Source: Theocolax elegans
Lineage: Eukaryota; Arthropoda; Insecta; Hymenoptera; Cerocephalidae
Length of the DNA stretch: 64,000 bases
Reading direction: 5' to 3'
Assembly: GCA_026168455.1 (NCBI GenBank)
Contig: CM047431.1
Coordinates: 5,485,603-5,549,602 of the forward strand
Below, one piece after another: positions 11,041 through 21,427 of this stretch. The notes under the pieces were generated by a model, which made no database searches, was not told where the DNA came from, and saw nothing but the letters and a program-made list of their open reading frames with translations. Positions within the stretch are counted from its first letter, which is position 1. Each line of letters begins with the position of its first letter. The position numbers were made by a program, and so were the translations under genes.

Positions 11041-11281
11041 TTCAGTGGTTAGCAGCCATCCTCACATCAAAAATGAAAGATTGAGAAGCGGTACAGAAAC
11101 AGCACTTCAAGACTGATGCCGTTTGGTGTTGCGGAGGCGCTATTTTAACAACGTCTACCGATAGAGAGGGGAATCATGTGCAAAAATGTAACCATCAGCG
11201 AGCTGCCACGTAACCAACACTGAAGAAGAGGTGGAATCGAGTCTGGTAGTGGAGGTAGTTGTCGGGTGATTAACCCGTAAA

Positions 11282-11797
11282 TTATAACAAAGACATCTTG
11301 CTACTCGAATTTTGTAAACATTTGACACTGCAGTCACCGTTTCCGGTGAATCCCACGTCATCTTTTTTATATCGCACGTGTCTTCGTACGATGCCATCGT
11401 TCTTTACAAGATCAGCAGAAAAACGTTTGAGAAACTTTTGCATACCGATACCTTTACTCATACATTGTAGAAACATTATACAAAACTGACCGCATACGTC
11501 AGACGTTTCGCTTTGCAACTGCATGGAATTCCAACGATATTGTTTACAATTTCTTTTTATTCTGTTTATGTGCTCAGGTACAAACGGCGGGTTTCCATAA
11601 CTATCAAAGTAATACGCATTGTTGTTTTTATCTACGTACACAGCAACCCAATGCATTCTCGGTTTTGTATGGTCATCAGTGTTGAAGATAAATGCCGTCG
11701 GTTTCGTCCACACCCGTGGAATCTGATCTGCTGGGAATACGCCCACTGTATGTGACCGAATCTTGGTTAGGAGTTTCAGAATTTCCAAATTGTTCAT
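11282..11797 (-). CDS. Adenain-like cysteine protease (Polinton PRO)
   Basis: In adenoviruses and Polintons this family cleaves virion precursors during maturation. The 171-residue product shows the family pattern: histidine in HWVAVYVD, an aspartate shortly after in YYFDSYG, then QLQSETSDVCGQFC, which supplies the oxyanion glutamine region and the nucleophilic cysteine. The open frame extends upstream to 11836 only through a TTG; the ATG at 11797 (MNNLEILKLL) fits the usual N-terminus. It overlaps the end of the preceding unknown gene (11676-12323) in another frame, suggesting tight packing or coupled translation. No break is visible, so it may be the best preserved enzyme of the element. 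The C-terminal ~25 residues after VRYKKDD look atypical. Confidence 0.85.
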   Translation of the reverse strand: MNNLEILKLLTKIRSHTVGVFPADQIPRVWTKPTAFIFNTDDHTKPRMHWVAVYVDKNNNAYYFDSYGNPPFVPEHINRIKRNCKQYRWNSMQLQSETSDVCGQFCIMFLQCMSKGIGMQKFLKRFSADLVKNDGIVRRHVRYKKDDVGFTGNGDCSVKCLQNSSSKMSLL

Positions 11798-12323
11798 CGC
11801 AAAGCTGTGCTGGTACGGTGAATATGAATTCGTCAAAAATATCTTGTTCGCGTAAACGCAACCACTCTTTTAACCGAAACGCGTTATTTAAAGCACAACT
11901 ATATTTTAAATGAGCGTTTTTTAACCTGTGCTGAATACAGTATTTATCGCTCCAAGGTAGATTTTGAAATGATGGACAATCCTTGTCATTTTCCAAATTA
12001 ACAACATCACAGACTGTCAATTTTTGGAAAATGAGCAATTTTTCTTTACCTCGTGTATAAATTTTCCGTGCACTTTCCGTTATCTCCATCAAAGTCTTTG
12101 AAATCATGTTTTTCGTCACATCACCTTTGAAATAATCTAATCCGTGATGGTTAAACGTTAACCAATTGTTTTGTCTTCTTATATTGTCGGGCAGTCGTTC
12201 GATACCTATCGCTGGAGCCAGAATCCAGTGTGCACTAAAATCTCCAACCAACGAGACGATTGTAATTTCCTTTGGAATGGTAACATCGTCCTTATCTTTG
12301 AAACACTGGATGTCAACGATCAT
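11676..12323 (-). CDS. Polinton-associated protein of unknown function
   Basis: 215 residues from an ATG, beginning MIVDIQCFKDKDDVTIPKEI. Features: an N-terminal beta-rich stretch with an early aspartate, a middle HHGLDYFKGDV segment, and a cysteine/histidine cluster including YCIQHRLKNAHLKYSC. I have the impression of similar proteins beside adenain-like proteases in insect Polintons, but can name no established function. The early acidic residue in a beta strand could suggest a nuclease-like RNase H fold; that is only a guess. It follows the capsid gene and overlaps the protease by about 120 bp. The C-terminal ~45 residues, in the overlap, look less conserved in character than the rest. Confidence 0.55.
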   Translation of the reverse strand: MIVDIQCFKDKDDVTIPKEITIVSLVGDFSAHWILAPAIGIERLPDNIRRQNNWLTFNHHGLDYFKGDVTKNMISKTLMEITESARKIYTRGKEKLLIFQKLTVCDVVNLENDKDCPSFQNLPWSDKYCIQHRLKNAHLKYSCALNNAFRLKEWLRLREQDIFDEFIFTVPAQLCDEQFGNSETPNQDSVTYSGRIPSRSDSTGVDETDGIYLQH

Positions 12324-12426
12324 ATCCCTCTTGACTTTAGCAAACTTTTATATAGACTGACTCATGACTTCTCAGAGCATCTTATATTCAAAGTGAACAT
12401 TAAAAGCGCCATCTATACAAAACTTT

Positions 12427-13749
12427 TTAACCGCTGAAATCTACTATTATTTGTCTCGCTGCGTCAATCTCCAATATATTCTCGTACTCGGCGTATACGA
12501 TGCAATTTACAGTACTGTATAATGGTTCTTCGAATCTTACGTCTAGCCTAACGCTACCGTGTTTAATCAAATTCCAATGTGACTGATCGTTTGCCGATAA
12601 GTCAGGAGTTAAATCAAAGGCAAAAAGACAGTAGCCGTTAGGGTATGATTCTCGCGAAATATTGTTACCTTCATTTAGAAAGTGTATACCTGTGCCCGAA
12701 AATAACGTATGATAGGCGTCAACATACAATTTTTTATTTCTGAAGTCAGGTTGTAGCGGTGTCGAAGGTATTTGTACACCGTCAATGTACAGACACAGGA
12801 AATTAATATTAAAATATTCAAAATTGTATGGGTTAAAATTTTGGTTACCGTTGAAAGCCTTGTTTTTAACGAATCCTACAATTATTCTTTGCGGTAATTG
12901 ACTTAATATTATATTATCCAACGTCTCACCATGTATACCGCTATGCATTGTTACAGCTTTCACCTCCACTCTTGTGATAGGGTACTTTGCTGTTGTTTTT
13001 GACAAAGCTTTAGCGTGTGCAAGTAACACACCAGGATTAATTTTTACACGCCTAACGAGCAAATTTGCCTCTTCGATATTAACAGACAATAATCCGCTCG
13101 TTTCCATAAGCGAAAAATTGTCTCTGGAACGAACTAACCTAACCCGTACGTCCACACCATTTATTAATAATTTATCGTGATTGAATACATCACTGTGTAA
13201 ATGTCCAATTAAATCTACAGGTTTTTTATAGTTTAAAAGACTTTTTCGATGAGTGAGACCTTCATTGCCACCCTCCGTGTCATCCATCCTTCCAGCTGTG
13301 TCGTTCGACCATAAAACAGTTGCCAGATGTGACTCTTTTGTAGCACTACCATAATTCAATAAAGTTTCAATGTACGCTCGATAAGCATAAGAATTATTCA
13401 GTGGTGATACCGGTTTTGAGTTGAAAAACCCACCAACCTGGTTAAATAGTGAGTGCATAAAATTATTTACCGGACCAGATTTTTTTAATTCAGCCTCAAC
13501 ACCTTCTGTATACGTGTCCGTAGAAGGTTTAAGTGAAACTCGCAAACTCAACATTGTGTGAGCAAGGTCCAAATATTCGTCACCATTTCCAGGTATTACA
13601 AATTCTATCGGTGAATCATTTGTCATCAATGCTATCGGTTTATATTGTATCCAGTGCGATCCGTCAGTGGTCGTTTGCGTTGGTGGAATTTCAAATAACA
13701 ATAATTCCGATTTAAGACACTCGCAGGATTGTGTATGTAAGAAAGCCAT
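12427..13749 (-). CDS. Hexon-like major capsid protein (Polinton MCP, double jelly-roll type)
   Basis: 440 residues from ATG, uninterrupted. The sequence is beta-rich with no membrane segment, consistent with a capsid shell protein. Diagnostic-looking pieces are EFVIPGNGDEYLDLAHTMLS near the N-terminus and SGTGIHFLNEGNNISRE plus FAFDLTPDLS in the C-terminal half. I associate this type with the proteins labelled F54H12.2-like in arthropod genomes, which correspond to Polinton/adintovirus capsid proteins. It is shorter than adenovirus hexon but in the expected range for a double jelly-roll without large loops. It sits between the basic core protein and the protease, on the same strand. The reading frame is intact, unlike most genes in this element. 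Confidence 0.75.
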   Translation of the reverse strand: MAFLHTQSCECLKSELLLFEIPPTQTTTDGSHWIQYKPIALMTNDSPIEFVIPGNGDEYLDLAHTMLSLRVSLKPSTDTYTEGVEAELKKSGPVNNFMHSLFNQVGGFFNSKPVSPLNNSYAYRAYIETLLNYGSATKESHLATVLWSNDTAGRMDDTEGGNEGLTHRKSLLNYKKPVDLIGHLHSDVFNHDKLLINGVDVRVRLVRSRDNFSLMETSGLLSVNIEEANLLVRRVKINPGVLLAHAKALSKTTAKYPITRVEVKAVTMHSGIHGETLDNIILSQLPQRIIVGFVKNKAFNGNQNFNPYNFEYFNINFLCLYIDGVQIPSTPLQPDFRNKKLYVDAYHTLFSGTGIHFLNEGNNISRESYPNGYCLFAFDLTPDLSANDQSHWNLIKHGSVRLDVRFEEPLYSTVNCIVYAEYENILEIDAARQIIVDFSG

Positions 13750-13751
13750 TG

Positions 13752-14081
13752 CTAACCGAAAATGTCTCTTGTTGTACGAGTGTAATGTCTATTTTTGGTT
13801 TTGTTAGTTTGCTTCTTATTCTTCTTCCTCTTTGCGACTTTACCTCCTCTTGACTTACGTGCTTTTTTCGATTTTCTACTTTTCGAGCGTTTGACTTGTC
13901 TCCCCGCTGTACCAGACATCAACTGTAACGCTCCGTCAATTCTTTGTCTTTTATATCCCGACCCCTCCATCAATTTATCAATTTTTTCATTTGCTTTTCT
14001 CTTTAGATTCTCACCAGATTCACGCATACGATTATTAAATGATTCTCTCAATGGCGAATTGTGCGTCGCTACGTCAGACAT
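13752..14081 (-). CDS. Small basic virion-core-like protein
   Basis: 109 residues from the ATG at 14081; the frame runs a little further upstream only via TTG. The C-terminal half is almost pure lysine and arginine (for example RSKSRKSKKARKS and KVAKRKKNKKQ), and a short GSGYKRQR segment precedes it. Such highly basic proteins next to capsid genes resemble adenovirus core proteins that bind packaged DNA; the functional assignment is inference from composition and position. The stop directly precedes the capsid ATG. Confidence 0.6.
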   Translation of the reverse strand: MSDVATHNSPLRESFNNRMRESGENLKRKANEKIDKLMEGSGYKRQRIDGALQLMSGTAGRQVKRSKSRKSKKARKSRGGKVAKRKKNKKQTNKTKNRHYTRTTRDIFG

Positions 14082-14302
14082 GATATTTATTCCGGTTCGC
14101 AATGCTTATTTCCCAACAGCTTTAGCTCCCCTCGACAAAAGGGGGAAAACTGCGAAAAATACCGGCGAGAAAAGATCCGATACCGTCGTGACCTTTCTGA
14201 TAGGGATATCCAGCGTAAATCCGGCCGACACCACCACCATTGCTACCGCATCCAACTTGTAAATTAAAATATTCCTCGTAACGTTCCATGATTTTTATTT
14301 AG

Positions 14303-14953
14303 TCAACTCGTTTAAAGTGCAGCGTCGCTGTCAACGTGCCGTAACCGAATGGTATCGATACTCCGTGCTGATCTCTTATATCAATTTCAATGGTTTGAAA
14401 GTTGTTGAATAACAGTGGTAAGTACATGGATGGTGAGAAACTTTTTAATCTCATTCCACCGTACTTATAATCATCGATATTTAACGATACAGCTCTTAAT
14501 AATCGTGTCTGTACATCACCGGTTACGTATGGTTCACAGATATCTATATATCATCAACATGTCTGGTAAACAACTCGCAAGATTAGCGGGACAATCGGAA
14601 ATTATCAAATTATCTTTATCAACATAAATAAATTCGTTGTGCTCATTCCGGAAATCAAATCCAAGAGTTTTTCTAACTTTTCTCGAAAAATGTATCTGGT
14701 GTACCAGTTCCGAACAATATTCTTGATGGCATATTCGATGTACCGATGTGTACCCACCTCGTTCAACGCTAAACTTTAAATGGCCTTTAAGGCAATGCAA
14801 TTCATTGATTTCCTCTACCAAACTTTCAATACTTTTGTAAACCCCGCGTCGTATATACGATACATCGTCAACGGTAAATGAGCTGGAGCTTAGTATATCA
14901 ATTACATTGATAGCCGAGATTCTTGATTTAGCCGGAGGTGGTGCGATACGCAT
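14303..14953 (-). pseudogene. Penton-like minor capsid protein, frameshifted
   Basis: The first part (14534-14953, ATG at 14953) starts MRIAPPPAKS and runs about 140 residues. Near 14530 the frame is lost, and the homologous C-terminal part continues in another frame to about 14303, including GDVQTRLLRAVS and ending IPFGYGTLTATLHFKR. That ending, with FQTIEIDIRD before it, is typical of the single jelly-roll penton-like protein of Polintons and adintoviruses, which fills the capsid vertices. Order next to the capsid and core genes agrees. One indel appears sufficient to explain the break. Upstream (14954-15140) is a short spacer to the integrase. Confidence 0.75.
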
Positions 14954-15143
14954 ATGTACCGATCTCTCCTCCTCCGACGTCAAGTGTTGGAATGTGAGCG
15001 GTATCTGAATCTCTGAGAGAGCAACGTTTCACGATCCTTGTAAACGAATAGTTTGCGGTAACTGTGTAACAAAGTGTGTTGTGTTATCAGAAAAAATGGT
15101 ATACTACTGTTGCTCGGTAAGACGACGTAAAATTGATCTTTCA

Positions 15144-16182
15144 TCATCTTGCTTCAGCAATATCGCTAGCCTTTACCCACGAATTATATTTTTCAGGATA
15201 ACCTTTCCAACTTACAAAATATTCTTTTAACCAACCTCGTTCTCGCGACTTCAAGATTTGATCGATTTCAAAAACTTTATTCGTAAAATCCAATCTTACT
15301 TTGCAAAGCTCCTCCCCTTAAAAACACCCATCAATTTCTTCATCGGCCAAATCTTTTAAAAAATACGCAACCGAATAACGATATGTTGAAATTCTGTAAA
15401 TCTTGAAAACTTCCTCAGACCATCCGCCTTCGTATGCTTTTGCAAAAGCGTTTCTCGCGCGAGTGACACGAACCGAATCACCAACTCTATATTTAACATG
15501 TTTCATTACATCAGGTTGCTGTTTCGATTCGTATCGGTGCTTCAAATTTTTACTTGCCTCTGCGGCATTGTGTATGGTGACTGAGGCTGGTTTCATTTGG
15601 ATAACTGAATGTTTTGTATGATTATAAGCATCGACTATATTTCCTAATACATCGATATAACGCCTGGTATTGGTATGAGTAAAGAATCGCCATATTCGTT
15701 CTTTAATTGTTCTTATATCTCTTTCAACGATAGCTGCTTTAATGTCAGAACTACGTACGATTCTGTAGATTATGCCTTCTTTTTTGAGGACTTGTTGGAA
15801 TTCGCGGTTCGTAAATTCGCGACCTTTATCGGTCTGCAGACATATCGGTTTTCGTCCACCAGTCCTGGATAAAATAATTTCAGAAGCTTTTGCAACGTTA
15901 TTACCACTTTTCGTCTCTACCGGCTCTATCCATACATATTTGCTAAGAACATCTATAACGGTCAAAATATAAGTGAATCCATCGTTGTACGTTTTCAATA
16001 ATCTCAAAACCATTAAATCGGCTTCCCAAACATCATCAATATTGCAAACGTTATAACTACGTCGAACGAATCTACGTCTAACAAATTTGAGTTTTACGGG
16101 TGGCTTGTAACAATTTGTCAGCTCTAGCGTATGCGGTAGGTCTTGGTAAACCATAATACAAGAGTTCCAATTGATTATTCAT
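15144..16182 (-). pseudogene. Polinton-type integrase with chromodomain, frameshift and nonsense stop
   Basis: This integrase joins element ends to host DNA. The likely start is the ATG at 16182, overlapping the end of the PLA2 gene. The N-terminal domain is in one frame (to about 16078) and the catalytic core in another (16154-15318), so a frameshift lies near 16090. The core shows the three acidic residues: WEADLMVL, QTDKGREF and the glutamate in AAIVERDIRTIKE. After IDGCF an in-frame TAA at 15318-15320 interrupts; the same frame then continues to 15144 with a clear chromodomain (KEYFVSWKGYPEKYNSW). Chromodomains on Polinton integrases may guide insertion to histone-marked chromatin. Two breaks make it inactive. 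Confidence 0.85.
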
Positions 16183-16315
16183 GATTCTTAGCCTCTTTTG
16201 ATAAGGTTTTTTGGTTTTTATTCTTTTTCTTGTTCTTGCACTTGATAGCTTTCTTAATACGTCCAAAAAATTTTTCAAACGTGATTTTACTAACCATACA
16301 GCAAGCACTCATCAT
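16175..16315 (-). pseudogene. C-terminal part of PLA2-domain gene, separated by LINE insertion
   Basis: Lysine-rich tail of about 46 codons ending at a stop at 16175-16177, in phase with the PLA2 frame on the far side of the Jockey insertion once the insert and one copy of the 11-bp target duplication are removed. Its stop overlaps the integrase ATG at 16182. Basic tails after the PLA2 domain are common in this protein type. Confidence 0.65.
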
Positions 16316-16890
16316 CGCTAGAGTTAAAGGAAAAGAAAAAAGGGGGGATGGTGGGGCCCCTCCGTCGCCCCAACCAGTGAGGTACGTCCAGCCCGGAAGA
16401 TTGTTTATACGTCCCCGTCGTGGATGAAATCCACGGCGGGAGGCATATCTCCAATCCCGTTACCTCTCCTTAAGAAGGAAGAATCGCGTGGGAGGTGAAA
16501 GTGCATTGCAAAAGTTAGCATTTTCGCACAATAATAAAAAGATGAGTTTACAGAACGTTTAGAGAAAGCAGAAGTAAGCAGAAGCTTACGTTAAGTGGGA
16601 AAAAGCACTAGGCTGAAAAAACCTACTTGTAGTAATGTGATAGTTAAAAGAATGAAAAATGAGATGAAAGCTGGAATGGATATGAGGTTGAGTGGAAAGA
16701 GAGAAAGAGAAATAAATAGACTATGTGATGGGGTGCATTGATGAGCCGAGCAGGGCCATTCTACAGAGCTCCGGCTGGTTCTTCCGGCGAAATGTCTACG
16801 AGAAGCAGCCATCCACCCTGCATATGTTTCCTCCCCATCCCATCAATGTCAATTAAATAGATTTTATTTTTGAATGACGAATAGTTGTTC

Positions 16891-19592
16891 CTACGGGGCG
16901 AACAGAAAGTCCTTTGGTCGCGCATGTTTGTTTTTAGGATCGAATTCGTATTTACCGACGTTGTTTATTAGAGCGTATTTTGATTTCGCGGAGTTTTCGT
17001 AGAATTTTTCGGTCGAGGTTTTAATGAAATTATGTAAATATTCTATTTCGAGTTCTTTATGGATTAATGAATTTTTGGTGTACCGTATCGCGTTTGTTAT
17101 TTTTCGTAAACTTTTATTTTGAATTATTTGAAGTTTATAAATGTTTGTTTTACACGTACCGCCCCAGACCGCTGAGGCATATGTTAGTATTGGTCGGATT
17201 AAGGCTTTATACATTATTATACCGTTTTTTAGGTTTAGAGACGAGTGATTTCTTAAAAGCGGATTTAGTTTAGTTAAGACCCCGATGGCTTTGTTACGAA
17301 CGTTAGTAGTGTGTTGTGTGTAGGTGAGTTTACGATCGAGTGTTACGCCGAGATATTTTACCGCGGGTTTCCATTCTATTGGTGTTTTATCGAAGTTAGG
17401 TGGATTTAGGTTTGCGGTTGGCGCTTTCTTTTTAGAGAACATTATTGCTTCGGATTTAGTCGCGTTGATTTTAATTTTCCATTTACTGCAGAATTGATGA
17501 ATGTCGTTTAGCGCGTTGTTAAGTAATTTTACGATTTTTTCGTTACTTCGCGAGGTCGCGTATATTACCGTGTCGTCCGCGTAGATCCCGATATTTACGT
17601 TGTCGGTCGAGGGTAGGTCGTTAATGTAGATTAAAAAGAGCAGAGGTCCCAACAGGCTGCCTTGAGGGACTCCCGCTTTTATAGGAAATTCGCGAGATTC
17701 TGCGTCGTTTAGTTTAACTTTAAATTTCCGGTTGTTTAGATAGAAAGCTAAAATGTGAATTAGGTTAGAGTTTATTTTCGATTAGTTTGCGAAGGAGACC
17801 GTATATCCAGACGCTGTCGAAGGCTTTCTTGACGTCGAGAAGTACCGCCCCGGTGTTTCATTTCCAGTTAAAGTTCCGAGTAATGTCTTCGGTTAGTCTA
17901 AGTATTTGGTGTTGTGTAGAATGAGCCTGTCTAAACCCGAATTGTTCCTGTCTGATCGTTAAGCGGTCAGTCATGTCGTCCCGAAGTCTATTGATGAACA
18001 AGTGCTCGAATGCTCTTGCTCATTGTGTTAAGGAGGCTAATTGGTCTGTAGCTAGTCGGGAGAGTCGGGTCTTTACCTGCATTGGGAAACACCAAGACGG
18101 TCGCCGTTTTCCAGACGTCTGGGAAATATTTATGTTTAATACACGCGTTGAGTATGTCGGTTAAGTGGGTTAATGCTTTTATAGGTAATTTTATCAAAAT
18201 GAAGTAACCTATTGTATCCGGGCCGAGTGCTTTATTGTTTTTCGCGCGTTTAAGATATTTTTTAAGTTCGAACGAAATTATCGGTGGAATTGTATTAGGG
18301 TTATTGTTAGAATTGTTTAGAAAATTTAGGATTAAATTATCCGTTTCCGCAGTAAAATTGGAATTGTTATGAGGCATTTTATGTGGTGTGAACGTTTTCG
18401 CGAAGTTTTCGGCTAATTGGTTAGCTTTATCGTCCGGTGAAAAATATTTAAGTTGATTATTTGAATCTTTTAACGATCGAATGTTAGTATGAGTTCGCGT
18501 AAAGGCTTTGGTCATTCTCCACAAACTATTGTCTTTAATTTTTAGGGATTTTACTTTGTTATTCCACGATTTGCATTTAAAGTTTTTAATTTGGTTGTTT
18601 ATTAAGCGTCTAATTGAATTAATATGGTTTTTAAGTATTGGATTATTATATCGTTTACGGTTTTAGCGGATTAATACATTTCTATGTTTTATTGATTTAA
18701 TTGTTTCGTCCAGTAACGGAAGGTTACCGGTTTTATTTTCGTTTAATGGTGTGGAAATGTCTATTGCTTTGTGGATGGTTTGTGTAAAGTCAGTGATAAC
18801 TGTGTCGATTCCGTCTTTTCTGTCTATGTCTTGTAGTGTAGTGATGTTTTCGTCAAAGTAATTGTTAAATGTCTGCTAGTTAGTTTTTGCAAAGTTGTAT
18901 TTGATTTTTATCAGATTGTAAATTGTTGTTAAGTTGATAGTTATGTATACGGGGCAATGGTCTGAGTCTAATTCGGAATCCGGGAGAGTGCAGATATTAG
19001 AGGAAAAATTTAAGTTCTTAGAGATCATGAAATCTATTATATCGGGTTTGCATTTTTTGTTGTAAGGATAGTGAGTGAAGCTCGTTGGGGCGTGAATGTA
19101 AAGTTGTTTATTAATGCAATATTTACTGAGTTGGCTACCGAGAGCGTTTATAGTGCGACACCCCCAGCGCGTATGTTTAGCGTTAAAGTCACCGGCGGCT
19201 ATTACTGTGTCGGCTGTTTTAAAGATTTTATCGTAGTCGTTTTTGTTGAATTTAACAGTAGGTGAGTTATAAGTAGCTATTATCGCGATGTCGGTTCTGC
19301 GGGTTTTGATTTTAATTGCCGTTGCTTCTAAGTTTTCGGTATTTAAGGGTATATTATAATGCTTTAGGCTGTTTTTAACTATTACCGCGCTGCCCCGGTT
19401 TATGTTATTTTTATAGACAGTGTAGTTTCGTAGTTTAAATGTACTGTTGTTTTTTAAAAGTTTTTCGTCAAGTAGGCAAATGTCAATGTTTTTTGTGTGT
19501 AATAGTGTCTCTAGTTCGAGTTTTTTGTGTGTTAGTCGTCCGTTAGCGTTCCAAGCACAAATGGTTAGTTGTTTATTTGGTGTATTATTCAT
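16891..19592 (-). pseudogene. Jockey ORF2: APE endonuclease and reverse transcriptase, decayed
   Basis: ORF2 starts at ATG 19592, overlapping the ORF1 stop in ATGA. The endonuclease (19592-18876) begins QLTICAWNANGR and has the core AAGDFNAKHTRWGC and SDHCPVYITI. In-frame stops follow at 18876 and near 18665, then the reverse-transcriptase N-part (18524-17988, including DVWKTATVLVFPNAGKDPT and YRPISLLNT). The frame breaks after 17988 and the C-part runs 17652-16891 with the catalytic IYADDTVIYATSR, YLGVTLDRKLTY and the typical end RPKDFLFAP. Domain order and motifs place it in the Jockey clade; no RNase H is present. At least two stops and a frameshift make it inactive. Confidence 0.85.
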
Positions 19593-20947
19593 GGTCCGGT
19601 TTTTTGTTTATTGGATGCAACCGCGAGGGCCGAGTTTAGAAGTTTTTGAGTTATTACCGCGACTTGGATATACGCGTCGTTTATTGAGATTGATCCCGAG
19701 GAGATACTGATAGAGAGGTTGGTGGCCTCCCGCAGTATGTCTATCAGCGCGGTTGTGTCTTCCGAGTTGACGGGTTTTTTATTCTTATTAATGTTATTTT
19801 CATTTTTGTGTTTGTTTTGTAATGATTTAATTATTGGTATGTTAATTGGTGTTTGAGTTTTAGGTTTAACCGGTAATGCGGGAAAATGACCTCCATCGTT
19901 TAATGGAATGAGTTTAGGTTTTTCAGTATTTTTATTATTGCTGTTTTTGCTGTTAATTTTAGTAGGTTTGGGAGTTTTGGCTTTATTCGCGTAAGATTGT
20001 TTTGATGTTTTATATGCTGGACAGCCTTTGTAATTCGCGGTGTGGTTGCCTTCACAGTTTGCGCATTTTAAATTTTCTTTATCGCGGGGCTTAGTGCACG
20101 TGGCGGTGTCATGGTTCTCTCCACACTTAACGCATTTGGGTTGAGCGTGGCAGAACCGCGACACATGATCATATCGTTGGCATTTATAACATTGTACCGG
20201 GCGTTTAGGTTTAATATATGGTTCTATTTTTATTTTCAAGAACGCGATTGTTTTTAGTTGATTAATATTTTTGATGTTGTCTGTTTTTTCTAAAGTAAAT
20301 AGGAAAAGAGGGAGCGGGGTGGCATTTTTCCCGCTTCCTCTCTTCATTTGCGCGACGTTGTGGACTCTATATCCACCCCGCAGTAATTCGTCCGCGATTT
20401 CGTCGGTGGCCATTGAAATGGGTAGGCCCCTAATGACGAATTTGACCGGAGGTTCGGAATCCGGAGATTTAGAAAGAAAATATTGGAATCTTTCGGTGTC
20501 CAATTCCCGGAGGAAGGTTCGATAGTCCTCCAGGGTTGAAACCCGAACGGACATGAAGTTGTCGCGGAGTTTGTAAACTACCGCGCTAAATTTTAATTTT
20601 TTTAAAATGGTTTTGAGGAGTTTATAGGGAAAATTAAGCTAATCACAGTAAACGTTCACTGGAGTGATCTTAACATTCTTTTCATTTTCAGCGGAAGTGC
20701 CGGTTAGTATTGCGAATTGGTTGTGGGTAGCAACCGGTGGAAGTACCGTGTTGCTGGTCTTGGTAATCAGACTTGTTCGGTCTGATTGAGTGTCCCGAGG
20801 TGTTTGGCGGGCACGTTTTCGCCTGCGAGCCTCCTTAAAGTCTTCGCAATCCATAGTAAGGGTTGTGTCCATTAAGGACTCAGCGGTGGAGGCGATGCTC
20901 TCGGAGACATCGCAGTGCGAAAATGTGGATTTTTGCCCAGTGGCCAT
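19589..20947 (-). pseudogene. Jockey ORF1 (Gag-like, zinc knuckles) with one amber stop
   Basis: A single frame runs from ATG 20947 to the stop at 19589, about 450 codons, broken only by an in-frame TAG at 20639-20641. The N-terminal part is acidic then basic (EARRRKRARQ). The middle holds an RRM-like region as in Jockey ORF1 (VKFVIRGLPISMATDEIADE). Three Cys/His knuckles follow: CYKCQRYDHVSRFCH, CVKCGENHDTATC and CANCEGNHTANYKGCP. The protein binds element RNA to form the particle for target-primed reverse transcription. ORF2 follows with a 4-base overlap. Confidence 0.83.
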
Positions 20948-21148
20948 GATGGCTCACAATGGGCTGAGAATGGAATTATAATAGAAAATAGGGACAGGTT
21001 TGCACCTGCTATTGAGAATTCGATAAATCGAGAGTCAATAGAAATAATTTTCTATATAATGAGAATAGATGTTTTCTCTACGAAGGTTCGGGAGGAACTC
21101 GATCTGTAGCGAACTGTAGCGAACTGTTTCGAGGTTAGTACGAGACTC

Positions 21149-21425
21149 TCGCTAGAGTTCTTTCATCGCTCGGAGTATCCCCCGCCAACATACGTGAAAA
21201 AGCACGTTTAGCCAAAACTCGATCGGCCTGTTTTCGATTCTTCTTATCAGCATAGGCAATATCGTGTTCTCGACAAGCATCGTCCAATGGATTGATTCCA
21301 ATTTCACCACGCTCGAGACGTCCGACTAGTTTTGTACCTGGACCACAAAATTTATAGCCGGGTACAGGCATTTCAAAAGGAAGTAACTCAATCATCGAGT
21401 CTAGTACACTCTTTTCGTCATCCAT
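21149..21425 (-). pseudogene. Phospholipase A2-domain protein (parvovirus-VP1-like), interrupted
   Basis: PLA2 domains of this kind, known from parvovirus capsids and from some Polintons, open endosomal membranes during particle entry. The likely ATG is 21425. The calcium-binding loop is seen in YKFCGPGTKLVG and the catalytic His-Asp pair in DDACREHDIAYAD, followed by a helix with RKQADRVLAKRAF. The Jockey LINE entered right after the codons for ERTLA; its target duplication is at 21149-21159. In the interrupted form the frame ends nine bases beyond, at a LINE-derived stop. The remainder of the gene is at 16175-16315. The catalytic region itself shows no break. Confidence 0.82.
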
Positions 21426-21427
21426 TT

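Larger units (their letters stand above)
16327..21148 (-). mobile_element. Jockey-type LINE inserted in the Polinton
   Basis: The 11-bp sequence TCGCTAGAGTT lies at 16316-16326 and 21149-21159, giving exact ends for a 4.82-kb insertion. It contains a zinc-knuckle ORF1 (19589-20947) and an endonuclease/reverse-transcriptase ORF2 (16891-19592), with stops and frameshifts. After the ORF2 stop some 560 bp remain to the insertion edge (16327-16890): an A/T-rich start, then a GC-rich terminal ~190 bp ending in a pyrimidine-rich run instead of poly-A. Whether that is this LINE's own 3' UTR or a second small element is open. The 5' region (20948-21148) looks like a leader, so the copy seems nearly full length. 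Confidence 0.85.

Noticed and set aside
16078..16308. Separate small gene upstream of the integrase
   Set aside because: The first part is the PLA2 tail region in another frame and the rest is the integrase N-terminal domain, separated from the core by a frameshift.
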